From Mycobacterium intracellulare ATCC 13950 (GTDB lineage Bacteria; Actinomycetota; Actinomycetes; Mycobacteriales; Mycobacteriaceae), in contig NC_016946.1 of assembly GCF_000277125.1 (NCBI RefSeq), positions 1,798,001 to 1,862,000 on the forward strand: a stretch of DNA of 64,000 nt. The letters are read 5' to 3'. A program made the position numbers and the translations under genes. This document shows positions 7,027 through 17,902 of this stretch, one piece after another; within the stretch, counting starts at the first letter, position 1, and each line of letters opens with the position of its first letter. The notes under the pieces were generated by a model. That model was not told the origin of the DNA, searched no databases, and saw nothing but the letters and a program-made list of their open reading frames with translations.

Positions 7027-8628
7027 ATGGACAAGGTGATGACCTCGCCCGCGAAGGCTCCCGAGGCGTCGTTCGCCGATGAGCACCGCCGGCTGGTCGG
7101 CGAGCTGAACACCAGGCTGGCCGCGGCCGCGCTCGGCGGCAACGAGCGCGCGCGGGAACGCCACGTCAGCCGCGGGAAGCTGTTGCCGCGCGAACGGGTG
7201 GACCGGCTGCTCGACCCCGGCAGCCCGTTCTTGGAGCTCTCACCGCTGGCCGCCGACGGCATGTACGACGACGAATCTCCCGGCGCCGGCATCATCACCG
7301 GGATCGGCCGGGTGTCGGAGCGCGAGTGCGTGATCGTCGCCAACGACGCGACGGTCAAGGGCGGCACCTACTACCCGATGACCGTCAAGAAGCACCTGCG
7401 CGCGCAGGAGGTGGCGCTGCAGAACCGGCTGCCGTGCATCTACCTGGTGGACTCCGGCGGGGCCTTCCTGCCGCGCCAGGACGAGGTCTTTCCCGACCGC
7501 GAGCACTTCGGCCGCATCTTCTTCAACCAGGCGACCATGAGCGCCAAGGGAATTCCGCAAGTCGCCGCGGTGCTGGGTTCGTGCACCGCGGGCGGCGCCT
7601 ACGTGCCGGCGATGAGCGACGAGGCCGTCATCGTGCGCGAGCAGGGCACGATCTTTTTGGGCGGCCCGCCACTGGTCAAGGCGGCGACCGGCGAGATCGT
7701 GTCGGCTGAGGAACTCGGCGGCGGCGACCTGCACTCCCGGGTGTCCGGTGTCACCGACCACCTCGCCGACGACGATGAACATGCGTTGCGGATCGTTCGC
7801 TCGATCGCGGCCACCTTCGGCCCGCGCGAGCCCAGCCCGTGGCAGGTGCGATCCCCGGTCCCGCCGCCGTGCGCGCAGACGGAGCTCTACGACGTGGTGC
7901 CGCCGGACCCGCGGGTGCCCTACGACGTGCATGAGGTCATCGTGCGCCTGGTCGACGGCGGCGAATTCAGCGAATTCAAGGCCAACTACGGCAAGACCCT
8001 GGTGACCGCGTTCGCCCACATCCACGGCCACCCGGTGGGGATCGTGGCCAACAACGGGGTGCTCTTCAGCGAATCCGCTTTGAAGGGCGCGCATTTCATC
8101 GAATTGTGCGACAAGCGCAAGATCCCGCTGCTGTTCCTGCAGAACATCGCCGGGTTCATGGTCGGCCGGGACTACGAGGCCGGCGGCATCGCCAAGCATG
8201 GCGCCAAGATGGTCACCGCCGTCGCCTGCGCCCGGGTGCCCAAACTGACCATCGTGATCGGCGGATCCTATGGGGCCGGCAACTATTCGATGTGCGGACG
8301 GGCGTACTCGCCGCGGTTCTTGTGGATGTGGCCCAACGCCCGGATCTCGGTCATGGGCGGCGAGCAGGCCGCCTCCGTGCTGGCCACCGTGCGCGGTGAG
8401 CAGCTCAGCGCGGCGGGCAAACCATGGTCGGCCGACGAGGAAGAGGCGTTCAAGGCGCCCATCCGCGGGCAGTACGAGGACCAGGGCAACCCGTACTATT
8501 CGACGGCCCGGCTGTGGGATGACGGGATCATCGACCCGGCCGACACGAGAACATTTGTCGGGCTTGCCCTTTCGGTGTGCGCCCAAGCACCGTTGGAACC
8601 CGTCTCCTACGGCGTCTTCCGGATGTGA
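7027..8628 (+). CDS. accD1: Methylcrotonyl-CoA carboxylase, carboxyltransferase (beta) subunit
   Basis: The 533-residue protein is a biotin-dependent carboxyltransferase with tandem crotonase-fold halves. Typical sequence includes [24 protein letters not shown] near the N-terminus, [28 protein letters not shown] and [27 protein letters not shown] in two spans along the protein. In M. tuberculosis AccD1 pairs with AccA1 as the methylcrotonyl-CoA carboxylase of leucine breakdown. The start chosen is ATG 7027, 11 bases after AAGGAGG; an upstream in-frame ATG (6973) lies inside the operator palindrome and is unlikely. It heads the operon accD1-accA1-fadE19-maoC-citE. In M. tuberculosis fadD35, scoA and scoB separate bkaR from accD1; they are absent here, so the operator sits directly on accD1. 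Confidence 0.92.
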   Translation: MDKVMTSPAKAPEASFADEHRRLVGELNTRLAAAALGGNERARERHVSRGKLLPRERVDRLLDPGSPFLELSPLAADGMYDDESPGAGIITGIGRVSERECVIVANDATVKGGTYYPMTVKKHLRAQEVALQNRLPCIYLVDSGGAFLPRQDEVFPDREHFGRIFFNQATMSAKGIPQVAAVLGSCTAGGAYVPAMSDEAVIVREQGTIFLGGPPLVKAATGEIVSAEELGGGDLHSRVSGVTDHLADDDEHALRIVRSIAATFGPREPSPWQVRSPVPPPCAQTELYDVVPPDPRVPYDVHEVIVRLVDGGEFSEFKANYGKTLVTAFAHIHGHPVGIVANNGVLFSESALKGAHFIELCDKRKIPLLFLQNIAGFMVGRDYEAGGIAKHGAKMVTAVACARVPKLTIVIGGSYGAGNYSMCGRAYSPRFLWMWPNARISVMGGEQAASVLATVRGEQLSAAGKPWSADEEEAFKAPIRGQYEDQGNPYYSTARLWDDGIIDPADTRTFVGLALSVCAQAPLEPVSYGVFRM

Positions 8629-8633
8629 GTGCA

Positions 8634-10631
8634 GTGTTCGAGACAGTATTAGTGGCCAACCGCGGCGAGATCGCCGTGCGGGTGATCCGGACGCTGCGCC
8701 GCCTGGGCATCCGTTCGGTGGCCGTCTACAGCGATCCCGACGCCGGCGCGCGGCACGTCCTCGAGGCCGACGAGGCCGTCCGATTGGGACCGGCCGCGGC
8801 GCGCGAGAGCTACCTGAACATCGACAAGGTCGTCGAGGCGGCCGTGCGCACCGGATCTCAAGCGATCCACCCGGGGTACGGATTCCTCTCCGAGAACGCC
8901 GATTTCGCGGCCGCCTGCGAGCGGGCCGGTGTGGTGTTCCTGGGGCCTCCCGCCCAGGCGATTCAGGTGATGGGCGACAAGATCACCGCCAAGAACGCGG
9001 TCGCCGCCTTCGACGTGCCGGTGGTCCCCGGCGTGGCCAAACCGGGGCTGAACGACGACGCGCTGGTCGCGGCCGCCGACGACGTCGGATACCCGGTCTT
9101 GATCAAGCCCTCGGCGGGCGGCGGTGGCAAGGGCATGCGCCTGGTCGAGGAGCCGGCCAAGCTGCGCGAGGCACTCGTCAGCGCCCGCCGCGAGGCCGCC
9201 TCCGCGTTTGGCGACGACACCTTGTTTTTGGAGCGGTTCGTGTTGCGCCCCAGGCACATCGAAGTGCAGGTGCTCGCCGACACGCACGGCAACGTCGTGC
9301 ACCTCGGCGAGCGGGAGTGCAGCCTGCAGCGGCGCCACCAAAAGGTCATCGAGGAGGCGCCCTCGCCGCTGCTCGACGAGGCCACCCGGGCGCGCATCGG
9401 CGCGGCCGCCTGTAACACCGCGCGCAGCGTCGACTACGTCGGCGCGGGCACGGTCGAGTTCATCGTCTCCGCCGAGCGTCCCGACGAGTTCTTCTTCATG
9501 GAGATGAACACCCGCCTGCAGGTGGAGCATCCGGTCACCGAGGCCGTCACCGGGCTGGACCTGGTGGAGTGGCAGCTGCGGGTCGCCGCCGGCGAGAAGC
9601 TGACGTTCGCCCAGGACGACATCGAACTGCGCGGGCACGCGATCGAGGCGCGGGTGTACGCCGAGGATCCGGCGCGCGGATTCCTGCCCACCGGAGGCCG
9701 GGCGCTGCGGGTCTTCGAACCCTCCGGCGACGGCGTGCGGGTCGACTCGTCGCTGCTGCCCGGCACGCTGGTCGGCAGCGACTACGACCCGATGCTGAGC
9801 AAGGTGATCGCCCACGGGGCCGACCGGGACGAGGCGCTGGCGACACTCGACCGGGCGCTGAGCCAAACCGCGATCCTGGGCGTGCAAACCAACATCGAAT
9901 TTCTGCGGTTCCTGCTCGCCGACGAGCGGGTACGCGCCGGCGACCTGGACACCGCCCTCCTGGACGAGCGATTGGCGGACTTCGCGCCGCTGCCCGCCCC
10001 CGACGACGTGCTCGCGGCGGCCGGGCTCTATCGGCAATCGGCCCTGGCGTCGCGGGCGCGCCACTTCGCCGGCAATCCCTGGGCGGCGCCCACGGGATGG
10101 CGCGTGGGCGGCAGCGCGGCGCCGGTTCGCACCGACATGCGCACCCCGCTGCGCAGCGAGACCGTGTCGGTGTGGGGGCTTCCCGAGGCCGCCACGGTGC
10201 AGGTCGGCGACGGGGAAACCTGTTCGGCCGCTGTGCAAGTCGAGCCGGCACGAATGAGCGCGGTGATCGACGGCCTGCGCCGCGACTACCGGTGGGCCGA
10301 AGCCGACCGGCACCTGTGGATCGCCGACGAGCGGGGCACCTGGCACCTGCGCGAGGCCGAGGAGAACAAGATCCATCGCGCCGCGGGCGCGCAGCGGGCC
10401 GAGATCCTCAGTCCGATGCCGGGCAGCGTGATCGCCGTCCAAACCCCCTCCGGCACCGACGTTTCCGAAGGCGACGTGGTGGTCGTCGTCGAGGCGATGA
10501 AGATGGAACACTCGCTGGCCGCACCCGTTTCCGGGCAGGTGGAGGTGCTGGTCTCCGTGGGTGATCAGGTGACCGTGGATCAGGTGCTGGCCCGGCTGAT
10601 CCCGGAAGAAGAAAGCAAGGACGAGACATGA
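8634..10631 (+). CDS. accA1: Methylcrotonyl-CoA carboxylase, biotin carboxylase/carrier (alpha) subunit
   Basis: The 665-residue protein carries a biotin carboxylase domain ([20 protein letters not shown] start, ATP-grasp glycine loop [11 protein letters not shown], and [14 protein letters not shown]) and a C-terminal biotinyl domain with EAMKMEH; the biotinylated lysine is Lys623. It uses ATP and bicarbonate to charge biotin, which AccD1 uses to carboxylate 3-methylcrotonyl-CoA. The start GTG 8634 matches the family N-terminus; a second GTG at 8625 overlaps the accD1 stop and would add three residues, so translational coupling is likely either way. It overlaps fadE19 by four bases. Confidence 0.92.
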   Translation: MFETVLVANRGEIAVRVIRTLRRLGIRSVAVYSDPDAGARHVLEADEAVRLGPAAARESYLNIDKVVEAAVRTGSQAIHPGYGFLSENADFAAACERAGVVFLGPPAQAIQVMGDKITAKNAVAAFDVPVVPGVAKPGLNDDALVAAADDVGYPVLIKPSAGGGGKGMRLVEEPAKLREALVSARREAASAFGDDTLFLERFVLRPRHIEVQVLADTHGNVVHLGERECSLQRRHQKVIEEAPSPLLDEATRARIGAAACNTARSVDYVGAGTVEFIVSAERPDEFFFMEMNTRLQVEHPVTEAVTGLDLVEWQLRVAAGEKLTFAQDDIELRGHAIEARVYAEDPARGFLPTGGRALRVFEPSGDGVRVDSSLLPGTLVGSDYDPMLSKVIAHGADRDEALATLDRALSQTAILGVQTNIEFLRFLLADERVRAGDLDTALLDERLADFAPLPAPDDVLAAAGLYRQSALASRARHFAGNPWAAPTGWRVGGSAAPVRTDMRTPLRSETVSVWGLPEAATVQVGDGETCSAAVQVEPARMSAVIDGLRRDYRWAEADRHLWIADERGTWHLREAEENKIHRAAGAQRAEILSPMPGSVIAVQTPSGTDVSEGDVVVVVEAMKMEHSLAAPVSGQVEVLVSVGDQVTVDQVLARLIPEEESKDET

Positions 10632-11794
10632 CCACATCCATAACCGCGGGGACCCTCCCCAAGGAATACGAGGACCTGCGCGACACGGTCGCCGAGTTCG
10701 CGCGCACCGTGGTGGCCCCGGTGTCGGCCAAACACGATGAGGAGCACAGCTTTCCGTACGAGGTCGTCGCGAAGATGGGGGAGATGGGCCTGTTTGGCCT
10801 GCCGTTCCCCGAGGAGTACGGCGGCATGGGCGGCGACTACTTCGCGCTGTCGCTGGCGCTCGAGGAACTCGGCAAGGTCGACCAGTCGGTGGCGATCACG
10901 CTCGAAGCCGGTGTGGGTTTGGGCTCGATGCCCATCTACCGGTTCGGTACCGAGGAGCAGAAGACCAGGTGGCTGCCGGACCTGACAGCCGGCCGGGCGC
11001 TGGCCGGCTTCGGGCTCACCGAGCCCGGCGCGGGCTCCGACGCGGGCGCGACCCGCACCACCGCCCGCCTCGAGGGCGGTGAGTGGGTGATCAACGGCAG
11101 CAAGCAGTTCATCACCAACTCGGGCACCGACATCACCTCACTGGTCACGGTCACCGCGGTCACCGGCAGCGTCGGGGGAGACAAGAAAGAGATCTCGACG
11201 ATCATCGTGCCCAGCGGCACACCGGGTTTCACCGTCGAACCGGTCTATAGCAAGGTGGGCTGGAACGCGTCGGACACTCATCCGCTGAGCTTTGCCGACG
11301 CCCGGGTCCCGGAGGAGAACCTGCTGGGCGAGCGTGGACGGGGCTATGCGAACTTCCTGTCGATCCTGGACGAGGGCCGCATCGCGATCGCCGCGCTGGC
11401 GACGGGGGCGGCGCAGGGCTGCGTCGACGAGAGCGTCAAGTATTCCAAGGAACGTCAGTCGTTCGGCCAGCCGATCGGCTCGTACCAGGCGATCAGCTTC
11501 AAGATCGCGCGAATGGAAGCGCGTGCCCACGTCGCCCGCACGGCGTATTACGATGCCGCTGCAAAGATGTTGGCGGGCAAGCCCTTCAAGAAGGAGGCGG
11601 CCATCGCGAAGATGATCGCGTCGGAAGCGGCGATGGACAACGCCCGCGACGCAACGCAGATCCACGGAGGCTATGGCTTCATGAACGAGTACCCGGTGGC
11701 GCGTCACTACCGCGACAGCAAGATCCTCGAAATCGGTGAGGGCACCACCGAGGTGCAGCTGATGCTCATCGCGCGATCGCTCGGACTGTCATGA
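10628..11794 (+). CDS. fadE19: Acyl-CoA dehydrogenase, probably isovaleryl-CoA dehydrogenase
   Basis: The 388-residue FAD enzyme of the acyl-CoA dehydrogenase family introduces the 2,3 double bond in an acyl-CoA. Family sequences seen are [33 protein letters not shown], the [17 protein letters not shown] region and, at the end, [21 protein letters not shown] with GEGTTEVQ (Glu371 is a candidate catalytic base). Size matches FadE19. Being ATGA-coupled to methylcrotonyl-CoA carboxylase argues for isovaleryl-CoA or other branched short-chain substrates (inference from context). Electrons would go to electron-transfer flavoprotein, encoded elsewhere. Confidence 0.88.
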   Translation: MTTSITAGTLPKEYEDLRDTVAEFARTVVAPVSAKHDEEHSFPYEVVAKMGEMGLFGLPFPEEYGGMGGDYFALSLALEELGKVDQSVAITLEAGVGLGSMPIYRFGTEEQKTRWLPDLTAGRALAGFGLTEPGAGSDAGATRTTARLEGGEWVINGSKQFITNSGTDITSLVTVTAVTGSVGGDKKEISTIIVPSGTPGFTVEPVYSKVGWNASDTHPLSFADARVPEENLLGERGRGYANFLSILDEGRIAIAALATGAAQGCVDESVKYSKERQSFGQPIGSYQAISFKIARMEARAHVARTAYYDAAAKMLAGKPFKKEAAIAKMIASEAAMDNARDATQIHGGYGFMNEYPVARHYRDSKILEIGEGTTEVQLMLIARSLGLS

Positions 11795-12300
11795 CGGACG
11801 GCAACGAGGGCGGCAAGTCGGTTGTCCAGCGGGGCTTGTGGTTTGAAGAGTTCGAGATCGGCACCACGTACCTGCACCGCCCCGGCCGCACGGTCACCGA
11901 AGCCGACAACGTCTTGTTCACCACGCTGACCATGAACACCCAGTCGCTGCACCTCGACGCGGCCTGGGCGGCCGAGCAGCCGGGCTTTCGGGGCGAGCGC
12001 CTGGTGAACTCCATGTTCACCCTCTCCACCGTGGTCGGACTGTCGGTGTCGCAGCTGACGCTCGGCACCATCGTGGCCAATCTCGGCTTCTCCGAGGTGT
12101 CCTTCCCCAAACCCGTCTTCCACGGCGACACCCTGTACGCCGAAACCGTGTGCACGGCCAAGCGGGAATCGAAGAGCCGGCCCGGCGAGGGCATCGTCAC
12201 CCTCGAGCACACCGGACGCAACCAGCACGGCGACGTCGTCGCGCGCGCCGCGCGCACCACGCTGGTCCAGAAACGCCCGTCCAACCAGGAGGCCAAGTGA
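11791..12300 (+). CDS. MaoC-like hydratase (Rv2499c-like)
   Basis: The 169-residue protein is a single hot-dog-fold MaoC-type enoyl-CoA hydratase. It opens with [30 protein letters not shown] and has conserved HLDAAWA and [20 protein letters not shown] stretches typical of the mesaconyl/methylglutaconyl-CoA hydratase type. Older annotation calls it an oxidase regulatory protein, which has no support here. It overlaps fadE19 (ATGA) and citE (GTGA), so all are translated in concert. Between the carboxylase and the lyase the step needed is hydration of 3-methylglutaconyl-CoA to HMG-CoA, which is the likely reaction (inference). Confidence 0.8.
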   Translation: MTDGNEGGKSVVQRGLWFEEFEIGTTYLHRPGRTVTEADNVLFTTLTMNTQSLHLDAAWAAEQPGFRGERLVNSMFTLSTVVGLSVSQLTLGTIVANLGFSEVSFPKPVFHGDTLYAETVCTAKRESKSRPGEGIVTLEHTGRNQHGDVVARAARTTLVQKRPSNQEAK

Positions 12301-13118
12301 ACCTGCACGCCGCCGGCCCCGGATGGCTGTTCTGCCCGGCCGACCGGCCCGAACGTTTCGCGAAGGCCGCGGCCGCGGCCGACGTGGTGATCCTCGACCT
12401 CGAGGACGGGGTGGCCGAGGCGGACAAGCCCGCCGCCCGCAAGGCGTTGCAGGAGACGCCGCTGGACCCCGAGCGCACCGTTGTGCGCATCAACGCCGCC
12501 GACACCGACGAATACCCCCGCGACCTCGAGGCCCTGGCCGCGACCGCCTACACCACGGTGATGCTGTCCAAGACGGAATCGGCGGCGCAGGTGGAAGCGT
12601 TGGCGCCGCGCGAGGTGATCGCGCTGCTGGAGACGCCGCGCGGCGCGGTCTTCGCCACCGAAATCGCGGCGGCCCGGGGCACGGTTGCGCTGATGTGGGG
12701 CGCCGAGGACCTGGTCGCCACGCTCGGTGGTAGCTCCAGCCGCCGGGCCGACGGCACGTACCGGGACGTCGCCCACCATGTGCGGTCGACGGCGCTGCTC
12801 AACGCGTCCGCCTTCGGCCGGGTGGCGCTCGATGCGGTCCACCTGGATATCCGCGACCTCGACGGCTTGCGGGCCGAGGCCGAGGACGCCGTCGCGCTGG
12901 GGTTCGGCGGGACCGTGTGTATCCACCCGAGCCAGATCCCGGTGGTGCGCGAGGCGTATCGCCCCAGCGAGGACCGGCTGGACTGGGCGCGACGGGTGCT
13001 GGCGGCCGCGCGCAGCGAGCGCGGGGTCTTCGCCTTCGAAGGACAGATGGTCGACTCGCCGGTGCTCAAGCACGCGCAGATGACGTTGCGCAGGGCGGGT
13101 GAGACCGTCCCCGGCTGA
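12297..13118 (+). CDS. citE: CitE-like beta-hydroxyacyl-CoA lyase
   Basis: The 273-residue TIM-barrel protein belongs to the HpcH/HpaI-CitE family. Active-site segments visible are [11 protein letters not shown] near residues 30-40, [28 protein letters not shown] and [14 protein letters not shown], then [11 protein letters not shown]. Despite the citrate lyase name, citDF partners are absent; the M. tuberculosis orthologue Rv2498c is a stereospecific beta-hydroxyacyl-CoA lyase acting on (R)-HMG-CoA and related thioesters. Here it ends the carboxylase operon and would split HMG-CoA to acetyl-CoA and acetoacetate. GTG 12297 overlaps the maoC stop and matches the family N-terminus. Confidence 0.88.
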   Translation: MNLHAAGPGWLFCPADRPERFAKAAAAADVVILDLEDGVAEADKPAARKALQETPLDPERTVVRINAADTDEYPRDLEALAATAYTTVMLSKTESAAQVEALAPREVIALLETPRGAVFATEIAAARGTVALMWGAEDLVATLGGSSSRRADGTYRDVAHHVRSTALLNASAFGRVALDAVHLDIRDLDGLRAEAEDAVALGFGGTVCIHPSQIPVVREAYRPSEDRLDWARRVLAAARSERGVFAFEGQMVDSPVLKHAQMTLRRAGETVPG

Positions 13119-13305
13119 CCGTTTGATGGCTGTGCAGCGACACGTCGTTTGGGGCTCGCGCGACACGCTCCGCAGTCTTCGCAATCAACGCAGTGTCTTC
13201 TCATTTGAGGGCATAATGGGAAATACGCCAGTGTCGCGGCGAGCGAAGCCTTTCGTGTAGCTGGCGATCGACTTCCGCTCGCGGTAGGTCTCGGCTGACC
13301 GTTTG
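13112..13305. repeat. 14-bp direct repeats bracketing ~166 bp upstream of bkdA
   Basis: CGGCTGACCGTTTG occurs at 13112-13125, spanning the citE stop codon, and again at 13292-13305. The DNA between has no gene and includes a TATAAT-like CATAAT at 13212-13217. This could be an inserted segment flanked by a duplication, or a slippage duplication; it carries the only space for a bkdABC promoter. Confidence 0.6.
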
Positions 13306-13358
13306 CTGTGACCCGCTGTGGCTCGCGGGGCCACGCGGCACCCAGCGAGGGAGGCGGT

Positions 13359-14450
13359 GTGGCGCAGATGTCTTCGATGCCCATGGCGGTCGACCTCGAG
13401 CCGGTCCAACTCGTGGCCGCCGATGGCTCGCCGACACCCGAACGCCGTTATGGCCGCGACCTTCCCGCGGAGACGCTGAGTTGGCTCTACGAGCTGATGG
13501 TGATCACCCGGGAACTCGACGCCGAATTCGTGAACCTCAAGCGCCAAGGCGAACTGGCGCTCTTTGCGTCGTGCCGCGGTCAGGAAGCCGCCCAGATCGG
13601 TGCGGCGGCGTGCCTGCGCAAAACCGACTGGTTGTTCCCCCAATATCGCGAGCTGGGCGCCTTTTTGGTGCGCGGCATCCCGCCCGGGCACGTCGGGGCC
13701 GTGTGGCGCGGAACCTGGCATGGCGGCCTGGAATTCACCAAGAAGTGCTGCGCCCCGCTCTCGATTCCGATCGGCACCCAGACCCTGCACGCCGTGGGCG
13801 CCGCGATGGCCGCGCAACGGCTGGGCGAAGATTCGGTGACGCTGGCCTTCCTCGGTGACGGCGCCACCAGCACGGGAGACGTGCACGAGGCGCTGAACTT
13901 CGCCGCCGTGTTCACCACGCCCTGCGTGTTCCTCGTGCAGAACAACCAGTGGGCGATCTCGACGCCGGTCCACAAGCAGACCGCCGCACCGTCGCTGGCG
14001 CACAAGGCGATTGGTTACGGCATGCCCGGAGTCCGGGTAGACGGAAATGACGTCTTGGCCTGCTACGCCGTGACGGCCGAGGCCGCCGCCCGTGCCCGCG
14101 CCGGCGGCGGCCCGACATTGATCGAGGCGATCACCTACCGGATGGGCCCACACACCACCTCCGATGACCCGAGTCGATACCGGACGCAGGACGAGGTCGA
14201 TCACTGGGCGGCGCTGGACCCGATCGCGCGGTACCGCTGCTACCTGCGGGCCCAGGGCCTGTGGTCGGAACGCTTGGAGGAACGGGTCATTGGCCGCGCA
14301 CAGCGGATGCGCACCGAATTGCGCGACGCGGTGGTCGATGCGCCCGATTTCGACATCGACGAGGTGTTCACCTCGGTGTACGCCGAAATCACGCCGGGAC
14401 TGCAGGCACAGCGACAGCAGCTTCGGGCCGAACTCGACCGAAGCGATTGA
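13359..14450 (+). CDS. bkdA: Branched-chain keto-acid dehydrogenase E1 alpha
   Basis: The 363-residue protein is the alpha chain of a thiamine-diphosphate E1 enzyme (orthologue of Rv2497c, also called pdhA). The TPP motif GDGATSTGDVHEALNFAAVF through QNNQWAIS spans about residues 166-197, and the conserved loop with RMGPHTTSDDPSRYR lies further on. It forms an alpha2beta2 E1 with BkdB that decarboxylates the keto-acids of Leu, Ile and Val. Start choice is between GTG 13359 and ATG 13368; AGGGAGG lies at 13348-13354, four bases from the GTG and 13 from the ATG, so neither is decisive. bkdB follows nine bases after the stop. Confidence 0.9.
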   Translation: MAQMSSMPMAVDLEPVQLVAADGSPTPERRYGRDLPAETLSWLYELMVITRELDAEFVNLKRQGELALFASCRGQEAAQIGAAACLRKTDWLFPQYRELGAFLVRGIPPGHVGAVWRGTWHGGLEFTKKCCAPLSIPIGTQTLHAVGAAMAAQRLGEDSVTLAFLGDGATSTGDVHEALNFAAVFTTPCVFLVQNNQWAISTPVHKQTAAPSLAHKAIGYGMPGVRVDGNDVLACYAVTAEAAARARAGGGPTLIEAITYRMGPHTTSDDPSRYRTQDEVDHWAALDPIARYRCYLRAQGLWSERLEERVIGRAQRMRTELRDAVVDAPDFDIDEVFTSVYAEITPGLQAQRQQLRAELDRSD

Positions 14451-14459
14451 GAGGCGTCA

Positions 14460-15515
14460 ATGACTCAGCTCGCTGATCGTCCCACCGGCCACGACGAAAC
14501 ACTCACGGCGGCAGTGGAAAACGTTGCCCTCGGTGCGCAGTCGCTGACCATGGTCCAAGCGCTCAACCGGGCCCTGCACGACGCGATGGCGGCCGACGAC
14601 CGGGTGTTGGTGTTCGGCGAGGACGTCTCCGTCGCCGGTGGGGTGTTCCGGGCCACCGAGGGACTGGCCGAGGCGTTCGGCGAGAGCCGCTGCTTCGACA
14701 CGCCGCTGGCGGAGTCCGCCATCATCGGGATCGCGGTGGGGCTGGCGCTGCGCGGATTCGTGCCCGTGCCCGAGATTCAGTTCGACGGGTTTTCCTATGC
14801 GGCCTTCGACCAGGTGGTCAGCCACCTGGCGAAGTACCGCACCCGCACCCGCGGCGAGATCAATATGCCGGTGACCGTCCGCATCCCTTCGTTCGGGGGA
14901 ATCGGTGCCGCAGAGCATCATTCGGATTCCACCGAGTCGTACTGGGCGCACACCGCCGGCTTGAAGGTGGTGGTGCCTTCCAGCCCCGCCGATGCGTATT
15001 GGCTGCTGCGCCACGCGATCGCCTGCCCGGATCCGGTCATGTACCTGGAACCGAAGCGACGCTACCAGGGCCGCGGCTTGGTCGACGCCTCCCGGCCCGA
15101 ACCACCGATCGGGCGAGCGATGGTGCGCCGGCAGGGCACCGATGTCACCGTCGTGACCTACGGCAGCCTGGTCGGCACCGCCGTGGTCGCGGCGGAAGAG
15201 GCTCAGCGCCAACGGGGTTGGAGCCTGGAGGTCATCGACCTGCGCTCGTTGGTGCCCCTGGACTTCGACACCGTCGCCGCGTCGATCCACCGGACCGGGC
15301 GCTGCGTGGTGATGCACGAGGGACCCCGCAGCCTGGGGTTCGGCGCGGAGCTGGCCGCCCGCATCCAGGAGGAGATGTTCTACGAGCTGGAGGCGCCGGT
15401 GTTGCGCGCGTGCGGATTTGACACCCCCTACCCGCCTGCGCGGTTGGAGAAGTGGTGGCTGCCCGGCCCCGACCGGCTGCTGGACTGCGTCGAGCGCGCG
15501 TTGGAACAGCCGTGA
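14460..15515 (+). CDS. bkdB: Branched-chain keto-acid dehydrogenase E1 beta
   Basis: The 351-residue protein is the E1 beta chain (Rv2496c, pdhB). It has the transketolase-like core with [42 protein letters not shown] and [15 protein letters not shown], plus the transketolase C-terminal region near [15 protein letters not shown]. With BkdA it forms the active site for oxidative decarboxylation and transfer of the acyl group to lipoyl-BkdC. It sits in the middle of a tight operon: nine bases after bkdA, and its stop overlaps the bkdC GTG start. Confidence 0.92.
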   Translation: MTQLADRPTGHDETLTAAVENVALGAQSLTMVQALNRALHDAMAADDRVLVFGEDVSVAGGVFRATEGLAEAFGESRCFDTPLAESAIIGIAVGLALRGFVPVPEIQFDGFSYAAFDQVVSHLAKYRTRTRGEINMPVTVRIPSFGGIGAAEHHSDSTESYWAHTAGLKVVVPSSPADAYWLLRHAIACPDPVMYLEPKRRYQGRGLVDASRPEPPIGRAMVRRQGTDVTVVTYGSLVGTAVVAAEEAQRQRGWSLEVIDLRSLVPLDFDTVAASIHRTGRCVVMHEGPRSLGFGAELAARIQEEMFYELEAPVLRACGFDTPYPPARLEKWWLPGPDRLLDCVERALEQP

Positions 15516-16693
15516 GCGCCCCGTCCGCGCAGGAGCGGGTCAAGCCGTTTCGGGTCCCCGACCTCGGCGAGGGGCTGGAAGAGGTGACGGTGACGCATTG
15601 GAACGTCGCGGTGGGTGACGACGTCGAGCTCAACCAGGTGTTGTGCACGGTGGAGACCGCCAAGGCCGAGGTCGAGATCCCCAGCCCGCACGCCGGACGG
15701 GTCGTCGAAACCAACGGCGCCGAAGGCGATGTGCTCAAGGTGGGGGAGGTGCTGGTGCAGATCGACACGACACCGCGCAGCGACGACCCACCGGCGGCTG
15801 AAACGGCGCCGCCCACACTGGTCGGCTATGGCGCCGATGCCGGCGTCGACAGCAGCCGGCGGAGCGGCCGCCCGCTGGCCGCCCCTCCGGTGCGCAAACT
15901 GGCCAAAGAATTGATGGTCGACCTGGCCTCGTTACCGCACCGCCCCGGTGCCGTCATCACCCGCGAGGACGTGCTGTCGGCGGCCGGCGGGACCGGGAAC
16001 GGCGCCGATGTCCGATCGGTTCGTGGCGTGCAGGCCCGGATGGCAGAGAAAATGGCCCTGTCGCACAAGGAGATTCCGCCGGCGAACGTCACCGTCGAGG
16101 TGGACTGCACCGAGTTGGTGCGGCTGTCCGATCGACTCGGCGCGACGGACCACAAGATCACACCCTTCGTGCTGACCTTGCGGCTGCTGGTCATCGCGTT
16201 GCGGCACAACGAGATCCTGAATTCGGCCTGGGTGGAGTCCCCGCAGGGTCCGCAGCTGCGCGTCGAACACCGAGTGCATTTGGGCATCGCCACGGCCACC
16301 GAACGCGGTCTGCTCGTCCCGGTCCTCGCCGACGCCCACGCCAAGACCACCCGCGAATTGGCCGCTCGCGCAGCAGAATTGATCGCCAGCGCGCGTGCGG
16401 GCACCCTGACGCCGGGTGAGTTGCGGGGCTCGACGTTCACCGTCTCGAACTTTGGGGCGCTGGGTGTGGACGATGGCGTACCAATGATCAACCACCCCGA
16501 AGCGGCCATCCTCGGGATGGGAGCGATCAAGCCGCGACCGGTGGCCCTCGGCGCCGAGATCGTGGTGCGCCCGACGATGTCGCTGACCTGTGTGTTCGAC
16601 CATCGCATCGCCGATGGCGCACAGGCGGCCCGATTCGTCTGCGAGTTACGGGATCTGATCGAGTCACCCGAAATCGCGCTGCTCGATTTGTGA
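15512..16693 (+). CDS. bkdC: Branched-chain keto-acid dehydrogenase E2 (lipoyl acyltransferase)
   Basis: The 393-residue protein has one N-terminal lipoyl domain ([16 protein letters not shown], lipoyl-lysine Lys51), a flexible linker, a peripheral-subunit-binding domain ([14 protein letters not shown], about residues 128-165) and a C-terminal acyltransferase domain with the catalytic HRIADG (His364, Asp368). The M. tuberculosis orthologue Rv2495c is the E2 core of the branched-chain keto-acid dehydrogenase, using the shared Lpd as E3; no E3 gene lies here, as expected. The GTG start overlaps the bkdB stop and gives the usual family length. The gene is convergent with echA14. Confidence 0.92.
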   Translation: MSAPSAQERVKPFRVPDLGEGLEEVTVTHWNVAVGDDVELNQVLCTVETAKAEVEIPSPHAGRVVETNGAEGDVLKVGEVLVQIDTTPRSDDPPAAETAPPTLVGYGADAGVDSSRRSGRPLAAPPVRKLAKELMVDLASLPHRPGAVITREDVLSAAGGTGNGADVRSVRGVQARMAEKMALSHKEIPPANVTVEVDCTELVRLSDRLGATDHKITPFVLTLRLLVIALRHNEILNSAWVESPQGPQLRVEHRVHLGIATATERGLLVPVLADAHAKTTRELAARAAELIASARAGTLTPGELRGSTFTVSNFGALGVDDGVPMINHPEAAILGMGAIKPRPVALGAEIVVRPTMSLTCVFDHRIADGAQAARFVCELRDLIESPEIALLDL

Positions 16694-16709
16694 CCCGTCG
16701 GTCCGCCGG

Positions 16710-17480
16710 CTACCTGCGTTGCGCGGCGGCCAATCGCTGTGCGAATTCGGGTGATTGGATCGAGTGCGCCTGCGGCCCAAGCTCGGCGCGCATGGCTTGC
16801 TGGTGTTGCTCGTGGTCCAGCGAACCCGGACTGATGGTGGCGCGCATGGTCGCCTTGGTCGCCAGCACGACCTCGCGCGGCGCGCCCGCCGGCCCGGCGG
16901 CGAGCTCCAGCGCCGCGGCCACCGGATCGTCGGCGACACTGAGCGCCAGGCCATGGCGCACCGCGGCCTCGGCGTCGAAGCGCATGCCGAACAGCAGGGC
17001 CGCGCGGGCGGCCTGCGGCCCGACCGCGCGCTGCAACATCCACGTCGCACCGCCGCCCGGGTGGAGCCCCAGCTTCTGGAACCGCGCATCGAACAGCGCC
17101 GCGGGTCCGGCGATGCGCACGTCGGCGGCCAGGGCCAGATTCAGACCGGCGCCGACGGCCGCCCCGTTGACGGCGGCGATGGTGGGCAGCCGGCAACTAC
17201 CGATGGCCATGAAGCCGTCGTACAGCTGCTGCAGGCCGGTTTCGGCCGCCCCGCCGCCGGCGGCGCCCAGGGCGCTGAGGTCGGCTCCCGCGCAGAACGC
17301 CTTGCCGGCCCCCGTGACCACCACCGCGTGCACGTCGTTATCGGCTTCGACCCGCTCGACGGCGTCGCGCAGCAGCCCCGACATCTCGGCGGTCACCGCG
17401 TTGCGCCGGTCGGGATCGTTGACCGTGATGAGCGCGACGCGGTTGTCGATATCGAGCAACACCAGATCGGACTGGGCCAT
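16710..17480 (-). CDS. echA14: Enoyl-CoA hydratase/isomerase family protein
   Basis: The 256-residue crotonase-fold protein begins [20 protein letters not shown] and carries the oxyanion-hole segments [12 protein letters not shown] and [24 protein letters not shown]. In these the usual glutamates of true hydratases are not obvious, so isomerase or another crotonase chemistry is possible. It matches M. tuberculosis EchA14 (Rv2486) in length and neighbourhood. ATG 17480 follows GGAGGTG; the longer open frame upstream is not conserved in style. It converges on bkdC with 16 bases between stops. In M. tuberculosis several PE_PGRS and other genes separate bkdC from echA14; none is present here. Confidence 0.85.
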   Translation of the reverse strand: MAQSDLVLLDIDNRVALITVNDPDRRNAVTAEMSGLLRDAVERVEADNDVHAVVVTGAGKAFCAGADLSALGAAGGGAAETGLQQLYDGFMAIGSCRLPTIAAVNGAAVGAGLNLALAADVRIAGPAALFDARFQKLGLHPGGGATWMLQRAVGPQAARAALLFGMRFDAEAAVRHGLALSVADDPVAAALELAAGPAGAPREVVLATKATMRATISPGSLDHEQHQQAMRAELGPQAHSIQSPEFAQRLAAAQRR

Positions 17481-17902
17481 GTCGGGCACCTCCGGCTTGG
17501 GGTTGGTTTGCGGGACCGTCTGCCCGCCGGTTCGTTCGGCGGCGGAGTGACGGGCGAGGTAAGGGTACTGCGCGGCCGGTTGTCCGGCTCGGCCGGTGTG
17601 AGCGCGATTACCGACGGACGCGCGAGAAAGGGCGCTACGAAGAACATCGGCGATCGGTCGTATTGGACGTCTCGGCGGTTGAACGCCATTCACCGCCGAG
17701 CCGAGTTCGCCGGGCCCGAAGCGGTGCGACGTGCCAATCTTCGCCGGTGCGACAGGGAAGTCGGAATCTACAACTAATGCTGTGTTTATGAAAACGTTAT
17801 CTGCAACTTCTGGGACTCTTCGTCCAATTTCCGGAATGACCTGCGCAAACGCATGACCTGCCCGGCCATTGGGCCCTGGGACCCGGGCGGACATGCGGGA
17901 GA
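17481..17902. other. Non-coding stretch upstream of echA14
   Basis: About 420 bp without a convincing gene. Open frames here are antisense or out-of-phase readings of GC-rich DNA with no start signals. It should hold the promoter of echA14 and the 3' region of the unknown minus-strand gene. No strong repeat or hairpin was seen. Confidence 0.6.

Noticed and set aside
12150..12296. Longer N-terminus for CitE inside the maoC-like gene
   Set aside because: Conserved CitE sequence begins at GTG 12297, which overlaps the upstream stop in the manner of this operon.
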